A stretch of 64,000 nt of DNA, from assembly GCA_963995525.1 (NCBI GenBank), contig OZ023214.1:10831444-10895443 (forward strand), written 5' to 3'. This DNA comes from Escarpia spicata (Eukaryota; Annelida; Polychaeta; Sabellida; Siboglinidae). Positions 40,153 through 53,364 of the stretch are shown piece by piece. The position numbers and the translations under genes were made by a program. The number at the start of each line of letters is the position of its first letter. Within the stretch, counting starts at the first letter, position 1. Below the pieces are notes generated by a model. The model made no database searches and was not told the DNA's origin. It worked only from the letters and a program-made list of their open reading frames with translations.

Positions 40153-40520
40153 CTATGTCCGTTTGCTGGCGACTGCCGCCGCCGCAGCGCTGTGCAGGTA
40201 CGGGTGGTAGCGATAGCCAAAGAGTCCGGCGGCATGCTGGGATATGTCTTCCGGTGACGTCATCGATTGCGCGACGTACGCCATGTGACTTGCGGGAATT
40301 TTCGAGGGAAGAGACGAGGCTGCGGTGAGCGCGGCGGTCGGAGCGAAAGGGCTGAGTGAGAAGGTCGACAGCGCCGAGGTGTCTCCCGCCAGTCCGAATA
40401 GGGTGGAGTAAAGGGCGCGGCCGCCAGGTGTCGCTGTGTACGGCAGCTGCATAAGACGTGACGTGAAGGGGTTGCTCCAAAGAGTGTCGCGCACGCCTGC
40501 TGACAGTTTCTCCCCCGCGT
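40153..40520 (-). CDS. Tbx20: Tbx20 coding exon 7 (C-terminal domain and stop)
   Basis: Encodes D362-T483 and the stop codon. The acceptor is ttatgttgtgcag at 40521; the one base carried over from exon 6 gives GAC (D362). The segment is rich in Ala, Ser, Thr, Leu and Pro ([20 protein letters not shown], then [17 protein letters not shown]), as expected of a disordered effector tail. Near the end is [10 protein letters not shown] followed by five Ala. From memory, human TBX20 also ends near an RYHHYF-like motif, so R-Y-H-x-Y may be conserved. The other frames across this exon are open but match nothing. The splice choice rests on phase and sequence character, so it is slightly less certain than the T-box exons. 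Confidence 0.88.
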
Positions 40521-43500
40521 CTGCACAACATAAAAACAGTACCCGTTTCAATATATAATTCGTTGCTTGCAATCATCAAACACTATCGAAAAGTCGACAG
40601 TAAATATATTCGTTATCACGAATAAAATACCCCAATCTAGACACTAAACTAACTTTCCGACTCGACATCTTCAAGTTGTACAGATTCGCGCTACGTTTAG
40701 AAATTGGATTTACGAGCCGATGACGTCACACCTTAGAAGTTAATCCACTCAGACTGAAACGCTTTCTTAATATGTCGTGCAGAGATAATCACCTTTATCT
40801 AGACGCGGCACTCGTATCGATTGCTTGCACATTGCCCCAACAGAGATAGCCGTATCTGATTGCTGTCGCAAGAATTACTTCTTGACGGTCGATTTTGCAA
40901 GGAATCGTTTCGATGGACCGGAAACCCTACTTGTATGAGGGTGTAATAAACTTCCTCTTTTTACGCAGGCCGCCTAATCTCAAGGTTGAGATTACTACCC
41001 CTATACCCTATACACGTTAATGCTGAAATGCGCGTGTCAGGTTTGATTTCGGGGCTAAGTGACAGGCTTGTGTAACAAATGGCAAGCTTGGCTGGCCGAT
41101 TGACAGGCTTAGTTTGATTAATTCTGTGCATAATTACGTACAACGTTACCACAGAAAACATCCAATCACAATTTTATTGGAGATAGTTTGTGCTAGTTTA
41201 GGAAATACAGGAGAACTAGTAAGTTATTAGTTTAACTGCGTTTATATATATATATATATATATAGTGTTATAATGTAAGCCATTAACGTTTACATAAACG
41301 TATACAAGTTTATAAAATATAATGGTTACAGTTATGACCAAATTAATCCATTACAACTGTTGCAAATTCAAAATAGTTTTGTATTGAGTGTAGACAGGAT
41401 AATGTTAGAAAATATATTAACATAGTTTTCTTAATCGGAAATGTGTTGTGAAGTATTAGCATGACAGTATAATATTTGTATTTGTGTATCCCTAGTACAT
41501 GTAGGTGTACTACAACAAAGGACGCTTTAATCATAACATAAGCAACTGACATCGGTTCTTATACGGCAATTATAAAATAACTAATAAAATAACTAATAAT
41601 AATTAATATTGATCGCAACACAACGCTACATAAATAGTTACCCTGCACCTTCTGTTGCTATGGATATTCCCGCTCACGTTTACAATGGTGTATCTTGGTG
41701 TAGGGTAGAATCGTTGGGATACATATCACTACAGTGATCGTTAGGTGCATATTCCTGACAACTATAACATGTTTTGGCAAAACAACGGCAACTATTTTTA
41801 AGTTGTGCTGTGTTTAAGTTATTCCGACGCAGCGCATAGAACAAGAGTTACAGGCAACATCTGCATGTTGTAAACTTGCTCAAAACGAACATAGTAATAA
41901 GAGTATGTATATCTATATTATATATATATATACACACATATTACATATAGTATTACATATATAGAGGGTATGTATATATATATATAGCATATTATCACGA
42001 TAATTCACATGAGTAACTAGTTTTATTTAACTCTGATGTTTACAGGTATAGACACAATTAAATTAAGACACAATCATGAATGAAAAAGCCGAGTTTCCTA
42101 TTGGCATGTTTGCATTGTTGCGTTTCTTTTTGCTTATATTGCGCTGAACTGTTTTACAGTAGTTTGTTAACAATAATTGTTTTACATTAGTTTGTTAATA
42201 ATAATTGTTTTACAGTAGTTTGTTAATAATAATTGTTTTACAGTAGTGTGTTAACGATAATTGTTTTACAGTAGTTTGTTAATAATAATTGTTTTACAGT
42301 AGTTTGTTAATAACAATTACTAACAAAACGTATTACGTATTTTGAAATAAATCACTCGTCAAAGTCTCGAAGTCAACACTAAGAATTGTTAAATGTAATG
42401 TTCGTGTCTAGAAAGTTTGAATGTCTTCTATTCTATATATCACCAACACAAAGTCCATTCGGAGATGCTATTTTTACACCAAGAACATTCTCATAAAACA
42501 ATGACAGTAAATGGCAGAATGGTGCTCTAAATATTGTGCATAAAACAGCATAATATATGTTGACTCATTGCTGCGGGCATTGCTGCGGCGTGGTTGTTCC
42601 GATTAGACAGAAATACAGTTTCGCCATAAATCCGTCGGGTGGCGCCGCTAGATCAACAAGAGTAAAAGCGGGAGATTGTGTTATGACGTAAACGTGTTAC
42701 TTTGCGCGAACAGTTGAGTACTAACGAACGGTAGGCCTACAACTCTATCTACGATGTAGATGACCAAGCATGTTTCAGGCGTTACCGGACGCTACAAAGT
42801 ACGTATTACTATCAATTTTGCAACATGTAAGACTGTCTATGTAACGTGTTTTTAGTTGAACATCACAAGTCTCTACTAAGAAATGTTGGTCTCTCGGATT
42901 TGTATTCGAATTGGCCTAAACTGAATCCAGTTGGGTTTGATGCACCCATACGTGTTACCGGAAAGTACTCTTAATACGATGAAATTAAAGTATATTGAAA
43001 TATTAAAAACATATTGCTGTAGTAGCATACTAACAAAGCCACGCCTTAATATCTGACTTTGTTTACAACAATAAAATTAACATAGATTCATTAAGCATTG
43101 TTATTGTTATTATTATTATTACCACCACTATTAGTAATTACTAAGAATTAGCATATTTTCATCATACCTCTTAAACACGTTTTCGTAAACTTTTAACATA
43201 CTATTCTAATAGTCTCTCCAATTCACTGTAGCACCCAAACTACCAGCATCAGAACGCTAACAGTAAGCGGCTTCCCGCGGTATGGGATCAGTAGTCGATA
43301 ATGGTGCTTCAAAGCGATCCACTACCCAAATATTTACACTGCCTGCCGCTAAATGGAGTCCTTATCAGCCGCGCAAGACTCGACTTTGTCGACATGTAGG
43401 CATTTCTGACGGCTCCGGGATCCTGTGCCTGTCGATACAACCGCGGCCATATTGTCGGCGAAATGGTACATTCAGACATTATCACCGTGAGCATCAAAAC

Positions 43501-46500
43501 ATCGCCTAACGAAATACAACGTAAGAGGTAAACAGCTACTTAAAAGTAAATTACAGGTCTATTGGAAATCACCAGGAAGGAATCAAGTGAACTGTTTGAC
43601 AAATGTGCATTGTTATCTATTTCTCTTTAAATAAATGTAAATATGGCAGCCGTTTAACATCTGCGTGTTGTATATAGGATTGTTATTAAGAACACGAGGA
43701 ATTAAACTAAACTTGACTAAAAATCGACGTAGGACGAATCATTGACGATAAATTGCTATTCATTCTCCATTCCAATTTAATTTGCATCGTTTATGTGTTG
43801 TGTAACTTGTGTAGAATATTGTCATGACGCGGCGCGCATGAGTCAGCGTTCTCTGTCGTTGTAAATTTCATCTTCGAATTGATCCGGACTGTATTTGCAG
43901 TGAGTAAGGAGTAAAATCGTCTCAGTAGAATAACTTAAAACTATCACCAACACATTTGGTAAACGTAATGTTTACATATTATGCTTAATAATAATAAATT
44001 ATGCCAGTGTAGTAATATTATTATTAGTCTACGTAGATATTGCATTAGTTTGGGTTAGGAATGGCGTACAGTTGAAGGAATTGTGCAACGTGGAATGAAC
44101 GGATGTCGTATACACGATGAAACCCGATCTGGACATTGTTTGTGGAATGGAATGTTGCATTAGAATATCATGTTTGCGCTGCTGTTGGTGGCGGTTGTTG
44201 TGGTAGCTAGGGTGATATTGTTGACAAACAGGCGCATTGACGGTATTTTATGGAGCCATTTAATAAGACGGATTCGTCTTCAGAGTTGTTCCACATAAGA
44301 TAGATTATAAAATCCAGAGAAGTGCGGTTGCCAAACGTTATTTATGGCTGCTACACGATTCATTACGTAACAAGAACTAACACCACTACAGTGCTATTAT
44401 TACAGCATACTACAATTACACCTGAGCACTAATGAGCACTGGCATCGGTACTTCCACGAAGCAGCAATACTAGGGTAGTAGTAGAGTATATAATACTATG
44501 TGATTTTATTTTATTATGTATCCCGGTACGACGGCTGTTACGTTACTCGGTTGGGTGAGTACTGTAAAGTTGCTGTTGCTTCTTACATTAATGCTACTTT
44601 GCTAACGTTTTACGTTGTTACCGCTACTAACAGTGCTGTTACATAATCTACGAAGATGCTTATTTCATAACTTACGGATACTATACTGCTGTGGTGCTGT
44701 TTCGACGCACGCTGCTGCTCCGCTACTGTATTGACAGCTATTGCTGATATACGCTGTTACTGTCTTACAACATAATTAACTGTTACGGTTAAGTACACAA
44801 CACACGCTGCTGTTACGCGACAACTGCAAACACCCTATTGGTCTCATCAATGTGTTGTTTGGTGATTCGTTTAATACGATTTTGGTAATCGTTTTGATTA
44901 TGCTTAAGTAATCATAGAGTAATGATAATTTAGTTTAAATGGTGTCACTGGAAGACGGCTTTTAGCCAAGTGACATCCATGCAATGTAACACATGTACAT
45001 TTATTTCTAAGACATGTTGTATATCAACATTAAGTATGTTACGTTGTAAAATAGCGCTATTGTACTGTTACTGTCAAGGATATTGTGCGGGACACTCACC
45101 TTGGCATTGACTGTAGTGGGCCTTGAGACACTCCTCGAAGTCGGCGTCGTAGCCGGGTCCGAGTGGCTTGTGGAAGTAGGAGTTCTGTACTTGAAGAAGT
45201 CCCTCCATGCTCTCCCTACAAACACCGACACTACAATATACCAACGGCGTTAACACTAGCCATGTTCCCTAGCCCTGCATACCTTATGCTATCACCTTTC
45301 AAAGTCCACTTTATTTTTTCCTCGATACGTAACCCAAAACTAATAAAATACACGCATTTATGAACCCACATATAAAAAAAAATAGGCAGTGTGTATAAAA
45401 TGATATTCTTTCTGAAGACATCGCTTTTTAACGTTTACGTCAACATCAGCTGTAAATCAAGAACAACTGATGGTATTCCAACAAATGAGGTGTCTGTGGA
45501 ATCCAAAAAGTATAAAACTCCTTTTCCCAATTGTTCAACTTAATACCCACGTTCCTGTCTCTCGTACCGACTTCGTGAATAAGTCAAAACGAAGGGTAAG
45601 GCAAAGGTAGAATGTTTGTTGATAGTCGACGTAGGACGTGTTAGCAACAAAAAGTCTACACTTACACTACACCATTTATTAAGTCAGTATAGTAAATATG
45701 AATAATAATAAAAAAATACACCGACTGTTAAATAATGTGATTATGAATTAGTGCATAATTCCAAATGATGCAAATATAATAAAATTAGGTAAACGTACAA
45801 AACGAATACAATATAAATTTAACTGGGTTGCAAAAAAAACCATTGTTATTGACAACACTGCAGTCACTACGACTACGTTATAATTAGAAATGTCACACCA
45901 ATATGTAAAACAAATTATAAAAATATATTTATAATTCATTAATGTGTTAGTTTACATCAATCGCATGTATGCACGCAATGATAGTTTACAAATTCAAAAA
46001 TCCTTTTAGATTATTGTTGTAAGGAAAGACCCACCTTTCTAACTCTGTCAATCGAGAAGAATCCCTGAATCCTTTGGCGAATGGATTACTGTCGATTTTT
46101 AGTTTGGTGATCTGAATAACAAAAGAAACAACACCTATGTACGCGCGGGAACAAACATCACTAAATTGTGCTTGTAACTTTATACTCTTACTAGAACAAA
46201 TTAGGCTAATTATTTTTAAATAGTCACTTGGTAAACAAAACAAAACTAATGTCACAATTACCTTATGGAATTAAGAACTCAATGAAAAAATTTAGTAAAA
46301 TTAACTTTTTTTGTATTTCAGTACGCAGTAGCTAATAGATAAAAATTATTTAGTTCATTCGAACCCCCTTGGGCCTATTTCTGTCTATTCCCCACTGAGC
46401 AGTTTTTGAACCCCGCGACAATTTACGTTTCTGCATGTCAGAAACGTTAAACGTACACACATGTCACCGTCTATAAAGCATAAATTACGTTCTACGTCCG

Positions 46501-47876
46501 CTAGAGGAAAAACAATGCGAACACCTTGCTGTTAAACCATTGCACCCTCCCCAGCATGTTACTTGACGCTGGTGTTCTCTACACTGCCGCGTGCTCACCA
46601 GCTGGTTCTGGTATGCCGTCACAGCGATAAAGACAGTCTCCGGAAAGACAAACGTGCGGAATTCCTCCGCCGCCAGGTTGTGTATTGAGCTGGCATCTTT
46701 CTTTTTTACCACATGGATGCGCGGCTGATACTTGTGCATCGAATTGAGAATTATCTACAAGAAGACGTAATTCAATTACGAATATACAAAATAAATAATA
46801 ATGTTATGCATGAACGCAATTGGTAACATAAAGTGTACGAACTAAAGAGTCAACTGCCTATTGAAAAGGTCCATTTTCGATACATGATTGAATTTTATAA
46901 CGGAAACATATTTACTAATAAGTAAAAGCGGTATGAATCAACATCGTTTTGATTATCCAACCTGTTATATAATGAAAATTAACTTTACCTGTATATTGTA
47001 TTAAAATAGTATCGTTACATATGCAACTAAACTGTGACGTGATGCCCATCCAATCAATGTCTACCAAATTTCAACTGCAGAATTAGAAATTAAAGTTGAC
47101 GTCGGACTCACATGGCCGCCCTTGTCCAGCATGTTGTTCGTGAGTTTCGTCTTCTCGAACGACACCGTCTGTTTGACGAGTTGGGAGCCGCTGAAGGGCG
47201 AGTCGGGGTGGACATAGAGCCTCGTGGGCAGTGGCGGGTCAGCCTTGCCGGCGACGAGCCACGATGACCGGTGGTAGGCGTATCGGTAGCGCTTGCTGTC
47301 GACGGGAACGATGTCCATCAGAACGGCATAGCGGGTATCGGGGTCGAGGCCTGAGAAACTCACTCGTAGCGTCGGGAACATGCGCCTGCAAGAGTGACAG
47401 ATACGGACGTTGGTATGGTACGTGGTGGGTTGGTGGCCTTTGCTCCTAAACAACGCAACGCAACGTGACTGGCCCTAAACAGGTGTCAAAGAAGTACGAA
47501 GTTCTGCATTAAACCATTATGTGTGCTTGCGTTTAAAAAGTATCTTTATAACAACTGTGGATTTTAAATATCATTTCAAAATAATCTTTAAATGTTCTTT
47601 ACTTTGAGAATGTTGGCCTAAATACATTTTCATTTCATTTCATTAGAAGTAAGCAAGAATATATTGCCTGCAAACACGTGCATATATATATATATATATA
47701 TATAGCTATATCATCATATATATATATAATATATATATATATATATAGCTATATTATAAGTTATATTTTATGATTTTTCCAAATGCACATGTTTGCAATC
47801 AATATATTTTTGGTTACTTCTAATGTAACGATAAACTATTTAGGTCTACATTCTCAAAAAAGAACCTTTAAATATA

Positions 47877-47918
<42 letters not shown>

Positions 47919-50900
47919 CATGTATATGTACTATGTATATATATATTGGAAACGTATTTCATTTAAGAGAAACCACATCGTGGTGTCGCACACATAATAA
48001 TATTATATGAAAAAGTCGCGTTATAATCTCCTCGCAAAGATTTTGTATTTGTCGCCTGTTAATTATTGGTCATGAACGTAATGTTCGTGCATATATATAT
48101 ATATTTTCCATATAATATTATTATGTGTGCGACACCACGATGTGGTTTCTCTTAAATGAAGCAATGCATTTCCAATGACGCTCTATTCTCTTTAGACATG
48201 CATATCCGAACTACATATTAAGTAGGCAGACAATGCCTGTAGTTGCGTGCGCGGCGACCAATGTCAACATGTCAGACAATATGGAAATAGGCGCCGCTTT
48301 CATCTTCGTTCCGTTGTCAACACAGTTTATTTCGCATTTCAAGCGCCGATCTCATTTCACGCTTGCGAGCGCTCGCGGAGTCAACGGCTGATGACCGGTG
48401 GCCATTTAGCGGCGACAACTGCAGTCGGCATTGTCGTTGACTTTATCTGATCACTTTTCAATGATGTCGCTTTAACGACACAGTCAAGTCCTTGATGAAC
48501 CTCACACCTCTGTCGAGACGCCATGTTATTAGCGGGCACGTTCGTCAACGCCGTCCGGTATTCACCAGGCTCGCTCACGCGACGGCGCGCTTAGAATGGC
48601 GCCCTGAGTAGGAGCGTGCCTCCGAGGCAGAGGTTTTGGGGTGAACGTCGCTTGGTAATTACACATTTGTTCACATCTGAAGATCTGGCTTTGTGTAGGA
48701 ACAGAATAGAGGGACATCTGCTAGGTAGCTCAGTGTGTTATTGCCATACTGACTCGGTGCGTTTAGTTTCGATAATCACTCGAGGGCAAATCGCTGGAAC
48801 AGTTTAATTATATACGTTTCGACTAAGTTGACGCCCGGTAAAATATTTCCAAACTTCCCACAGATACACGACAATGATCACATTAATTTAATGTAGTATA
48901 TATTCGAGTATTCGTTGTAGACATGTAATCTCGTTCTTTGTCCACCGGTCCATGCGTTTAGCAGAACGGTGCGCACTGCGTACGCATCCCAAAAGCCTCA
49001 TTTGCGTTTTTACAAATAACCTGATACTCAGCAAAGTAAGAAAAAACCCGTCTAGGGTAGGTTGGGTGTGACCTCGTGGTATAGCCCGTTACTGGTTAAT
49101 TAAAACAACTTATTTGTCGACATATTTATATATTATCCTTACAAATTACTCACGTAAACCCGATTCTTAAACACCAATTTGTTCGTACATTTATATGTTT
49201 AATTAATGTACCTGCATAATTATAATCATAATCATGTGCATGGCTTGGATGTATGGATTATAAAACATGTGAACCTAAATGCTCTGTACAACAGTCTTTA
49301 TTAGTGTGACTACTACTTTCTTTCATTCAACTTCGTTAACTGGTTCTTCGATAACTCGAATACCTACCACAAAATATTCACAACTAACTCGAACCGTGGG
49401 AACGTTACCGCTGCAGTGCACCTCCTTGTGTAAACACGTAGTGATGTGCATTCTTTGAACCAGTATTTTTGGTCGCTTATGTTTTTTACCATCGATTGCC
49501 ACTGGTTAATAGAGACAGGAGGTGTTTAACCTGTGAGCCATGTTTCGTGCCGCGTAGTTGCTGCTTAGTCAATGTAATTATAATCATATTTGTAAATGTA
49601 CAGCGTAAACAGAGTATGCTAGTTACTATCATATTTGTAAAGAAACAGCGTAAACATATGATTTATTATACGTAGTAATAGCCATACTTGTAAAAATACA
49701 GCTTAAACATATTATTTTATTTTTTATACGTAGCAGTTAACATACATGTAAAGTTACAACGTAAACATAATTTATTATACACAGTAATTATCATACTTGT
49801 AAACGGACAATGTAAACTGACTATTTATTATACGTAGTAATTACCATACTTGTAAACGGACAGCATAAACATTATTTATTCTACGTAGTTATTACTGTTC
49901 TTGTAAACGGAAAGCGTAAACAGGTTATGTATTCTATGTAGTTATTACCATACTTGTGAACGGACACAGTAAAATGTATTATACGTATCATCTTAGTCTT
50001 TAGTTATCATCATATTTAAAAACGGACAGCATAAACAACTTATTTTATGTCAATAGCATTTATAACTAATTCTCATTTCATTAGAAGTCCCAAAGATTGC
50101 AGTATTGATTGCAAATATGTGCGTTTGGAAAACAATCAATATTATATTCTTGGTTACTTCTAATGAAATGAGAATTAGTTGTAAATGGGCAGCGTAATTT
50201 TTTTTCGATAGTTATTACCAGACATGTAAACGGACAGCGTAAACAGTTTATTCTACGTAGTTATCACCATAGTTATGAACGAGCAGCGAAAATAGCTTAT
50301 TCGACGTAGTTATCACCACACTTGTGAACGAGCAGCGTAAAAAGCTTATTCGGTGTAGTTATCACTCGCATACTCTTAGCAGGGCGGCGTAAACAGCGCG
50401 TCTTTGTGAGTTGCGTTATTGACATCAAACATACTCCAGTCGACTGTCGTTATTACGCCACCCTGGCACTACAACCATGTTTGCGGCTATTCCCAGCAGA
50501 GATGATATCATCGCCTCGCTGCTACGACTACACTGACGCATAATGTTTGCAGATGCTTTCAGCGGCGCATTCCGCCGCCATAGATGACGCTCGCTCGCTA
50601 ATTTGCAGCAATTTGTGAGACCGACGCTGATGGACGCGACAGCAGCAGCCGCAACATTCAGCATCTCTACACCCCTCCGAACGGTCAGCTCGCTCAAGTC
50701 CCCAGTAGGGTTTTAAAATTATGTTTTATTATTCCTTTGCCACAGAAAAAAGTAGATAACAGTGGTTAAGAGATAAATTGGAAGATGTTAATGTGAATAT
50801 GGGTTTGTAAAATTATCAGTATATAAACTGATCTAGTCGAGTCAAAATGACCTCCATTGTTATGCACAATCGTTAGGGCACTGAAATATTATTACAGTTA

Positions 50901-53291
50901 ATCTCGTTTAGTTTTATCAAATAAAAGCGTATTACGGAAACACTTGACTTCAAAATCTACGCGAATTCGAAATGTTGTATCCAACCACTACTAACCTTCC
51001 TGTTTTCGTGATGATCATTTCCGTGCCGAGTTCGTGGAACTTTCCCCACAATTCCTTCGTTTCCAGACGACACTGAATCCCAGCGAGTTCCTTCGAACCA
51101 CTTCCGGTTGAGATGGCGCTGTTGACACTAGGCGACTTCCGGTCCGAGATCTTCGTCGTTGAGAATGCGCTACTGTCGAGCTTAAGCATCGGCGACGAGG
51201 ACGGTGTGGAGGTTGGTGACGACGGTGACGGTAACGGTGACGGTGTTGGAGTTGGCTGATAAGAACTCGTCGCTGCTTCGACTAGCTTCTCTGAGGAGAA
51301 ACAAAAATACACATCCGTTAGTACGTCAAATATAATTAAAGTTTTCGTCGGATGCATGCTTCTAATATAATAATGTAAGATGATAATAACTTATATAAGT
51401 TCAAAATAAAGGCTTCGTCGTCGGCAATGTCACAGTCAAAACCGCGATCGGTGACGCAGGCCGTTCCGTTTGTCGTCGCCCAGTCTGCGTTTTGTTTACG
51501 ACAAGTCGTCGTGAAAAGCGCCCTGCAGCTCCCAAGCACTTGTCGCGCGCGCCTAATGGGCCACAAAAATGTCCAGCTGTCTCATCGCGTTGACAGTCAC
51601 CGTGTCAACCCTTCCCTGGTTGGGTGGAAACGGAACGGGTCAAGTACGCCTCGGCACGTCTCTGTGATGGCGACCGCAGGCAGCTGTCTTTGAACGTCGG
51701 TTGCGGCGTGCCAATGGATGCCCGTATTTTATACGATCATCACAAAACATCTCTGTTACGATCATTGTATCAAAAGGTCGTTCAGACCGATGTTTCGTCT
51801 ATAAAAATCGGTTCTACCAGGAGCGCAGAAGGAACTGTATTAGCTGTGTAGCCGTCGCCGTGTGCACAGAACAAACTGGGCTAGGGTTACATAACGGTAT
51901 TTTAATCTAAGTGGTCGTAATGTGTATAAGTGCAATCATTTAAATTAACTTATCATATTTTGTTCAGCCGGCACGAAATGTATTCGTATGCGTATCGATT
52001 ATAAAAATTCATTCTTTCGCGGCCTTTGAGAATAATATATATGTTTCAGGTTATATGTTCTGCCGTTTAAACAGCTACGGAACAATCTTCTTTTCTGTGG
52101 GGGTGTTTTGTTGTAGATAGGCAATATTAAATATGTCCTTGGTATTATTGCTGCGAAGATGATAGCTTCAATTTCTTCAAACCATGATGATAAAGTCATA
52201 GTTTCGCTATTTCCACAGCTAGAGATTGGTTTAGGCGATAACGATTTGTATTTCGTTGTGTTTGCATTTATTCAGGGCCGCACATAAGTGGTGTATTTTT
52301 CTTGACATATCGTAGGAGTTTATAGTGTAGGCTGCAATCAACAGGTAACAGCGGAGACGCAATTATTATTCTGAAAAATAGCGTATAACCGTATTTGAAC
52401 GTTACAAAATTATCAAGATCTTTGTGTGAAAACACAGACGGAGAAGACACTGCTGTATCATTGCAACACCATCTGCTGATCAGAATACACGGCGCAAACG
52501 AATAGTCTTTGATCGCACGGACACATATATATAGAACAGTTGACAAGCTGATTTAATTGACACCGACACGTTCCCCTCTAACTTAACTCGACAGAGTAAA
52601 GAATTATGGACCGAATCCATGTTAACGTCGTTGCCACCGTATCGCGTAGTGCGACCGCAGCAGCATTGCACCTCCTCAGAGGCTGCACAATCTGCCAGCA
52701 GAGCAACACCGCACACACGGCGAGCGATGCGAGGAGTCGACGAGTCGGAATGATACCCCCGTGCCACCAGCAAAGCAGCCGCCGTGCTCTTTCGCTGTCT
52801 GATTTCAACGGGAATGTGCATGAGCCACTTAGGCGGTGACCGGGCACCGCGCTTGTCGGGCAAATATTTATTTTCAGAACGATGACGAACCAGGCGCGCC
52901 ACCAAGTGCTTGATGACGTTGGCGAAGGGTCTGGTCGTCGCTTAGGCTGTGATGACAAACGATCACCACTTGCTGCGCCAATCGACAAAGAAATCGACAA
53001 GCCGAGCTTTCACCGATTCCATCTGCAGCCGTGGAAAGCCAGGAGTTCCATTTGTTTACGGTGACGTCGCGTTACAATCGAGTGCGAGAAAAAACCCAAA
53101 TGGATTGATGTCAACGGATCGAAGAACGTTAATATTTTATTTTAAATGTCTAGATGTCAACTATTAATCAGTTACACTGTTCACAACTTCACACAGTTGC
53201 AAAAACAGAGTATCACTTAATCATTTTAACAACATATATTAAAAGCACAAAAAAAGCCTCAATACGGTAAATTATATTGACATGTATACAG

Positions 53292-53364
<73 letters not shown>

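Larger units (their letters stand above)
40521..45099 (-). other. Tbx20 intron 6
   Basis: A 4.6-kb intron between the post T-box exon and the last exon. It holds a CRE/T-site/GATA cluster near the acceptor (40721-40860), a short TA tract (41245-41264) and a six-copy 28-bp minisatellite (42151-42319). The rest is AT-rich single-copy-looking DNA. The short frame at 43282-43509 resembles nothing I know. Confidence 0.85.
47386..50995 (-). other. Tbx20 intron 2 (rich in foldback elements)
   Basis: A 3.6-kb intron interrupting the split Arg codon 154. It contains two MITE-like foldback copies, an unrelated inverted repeat with identical arms, a CpG-rich block with a T-box half-site (48240-48620) and a degenerate minisatellite of about 0.8 kb. 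Each is listed separately. Confidence 0.85.

Noticed and set aside
45007..45231. 74-codon minus ORF overlapping Tbx20 exon 6 in another frame
   Set aside because: The neighbouring register carries ESMEGLLQ and matches both splice phases, so this frame is a shadow.
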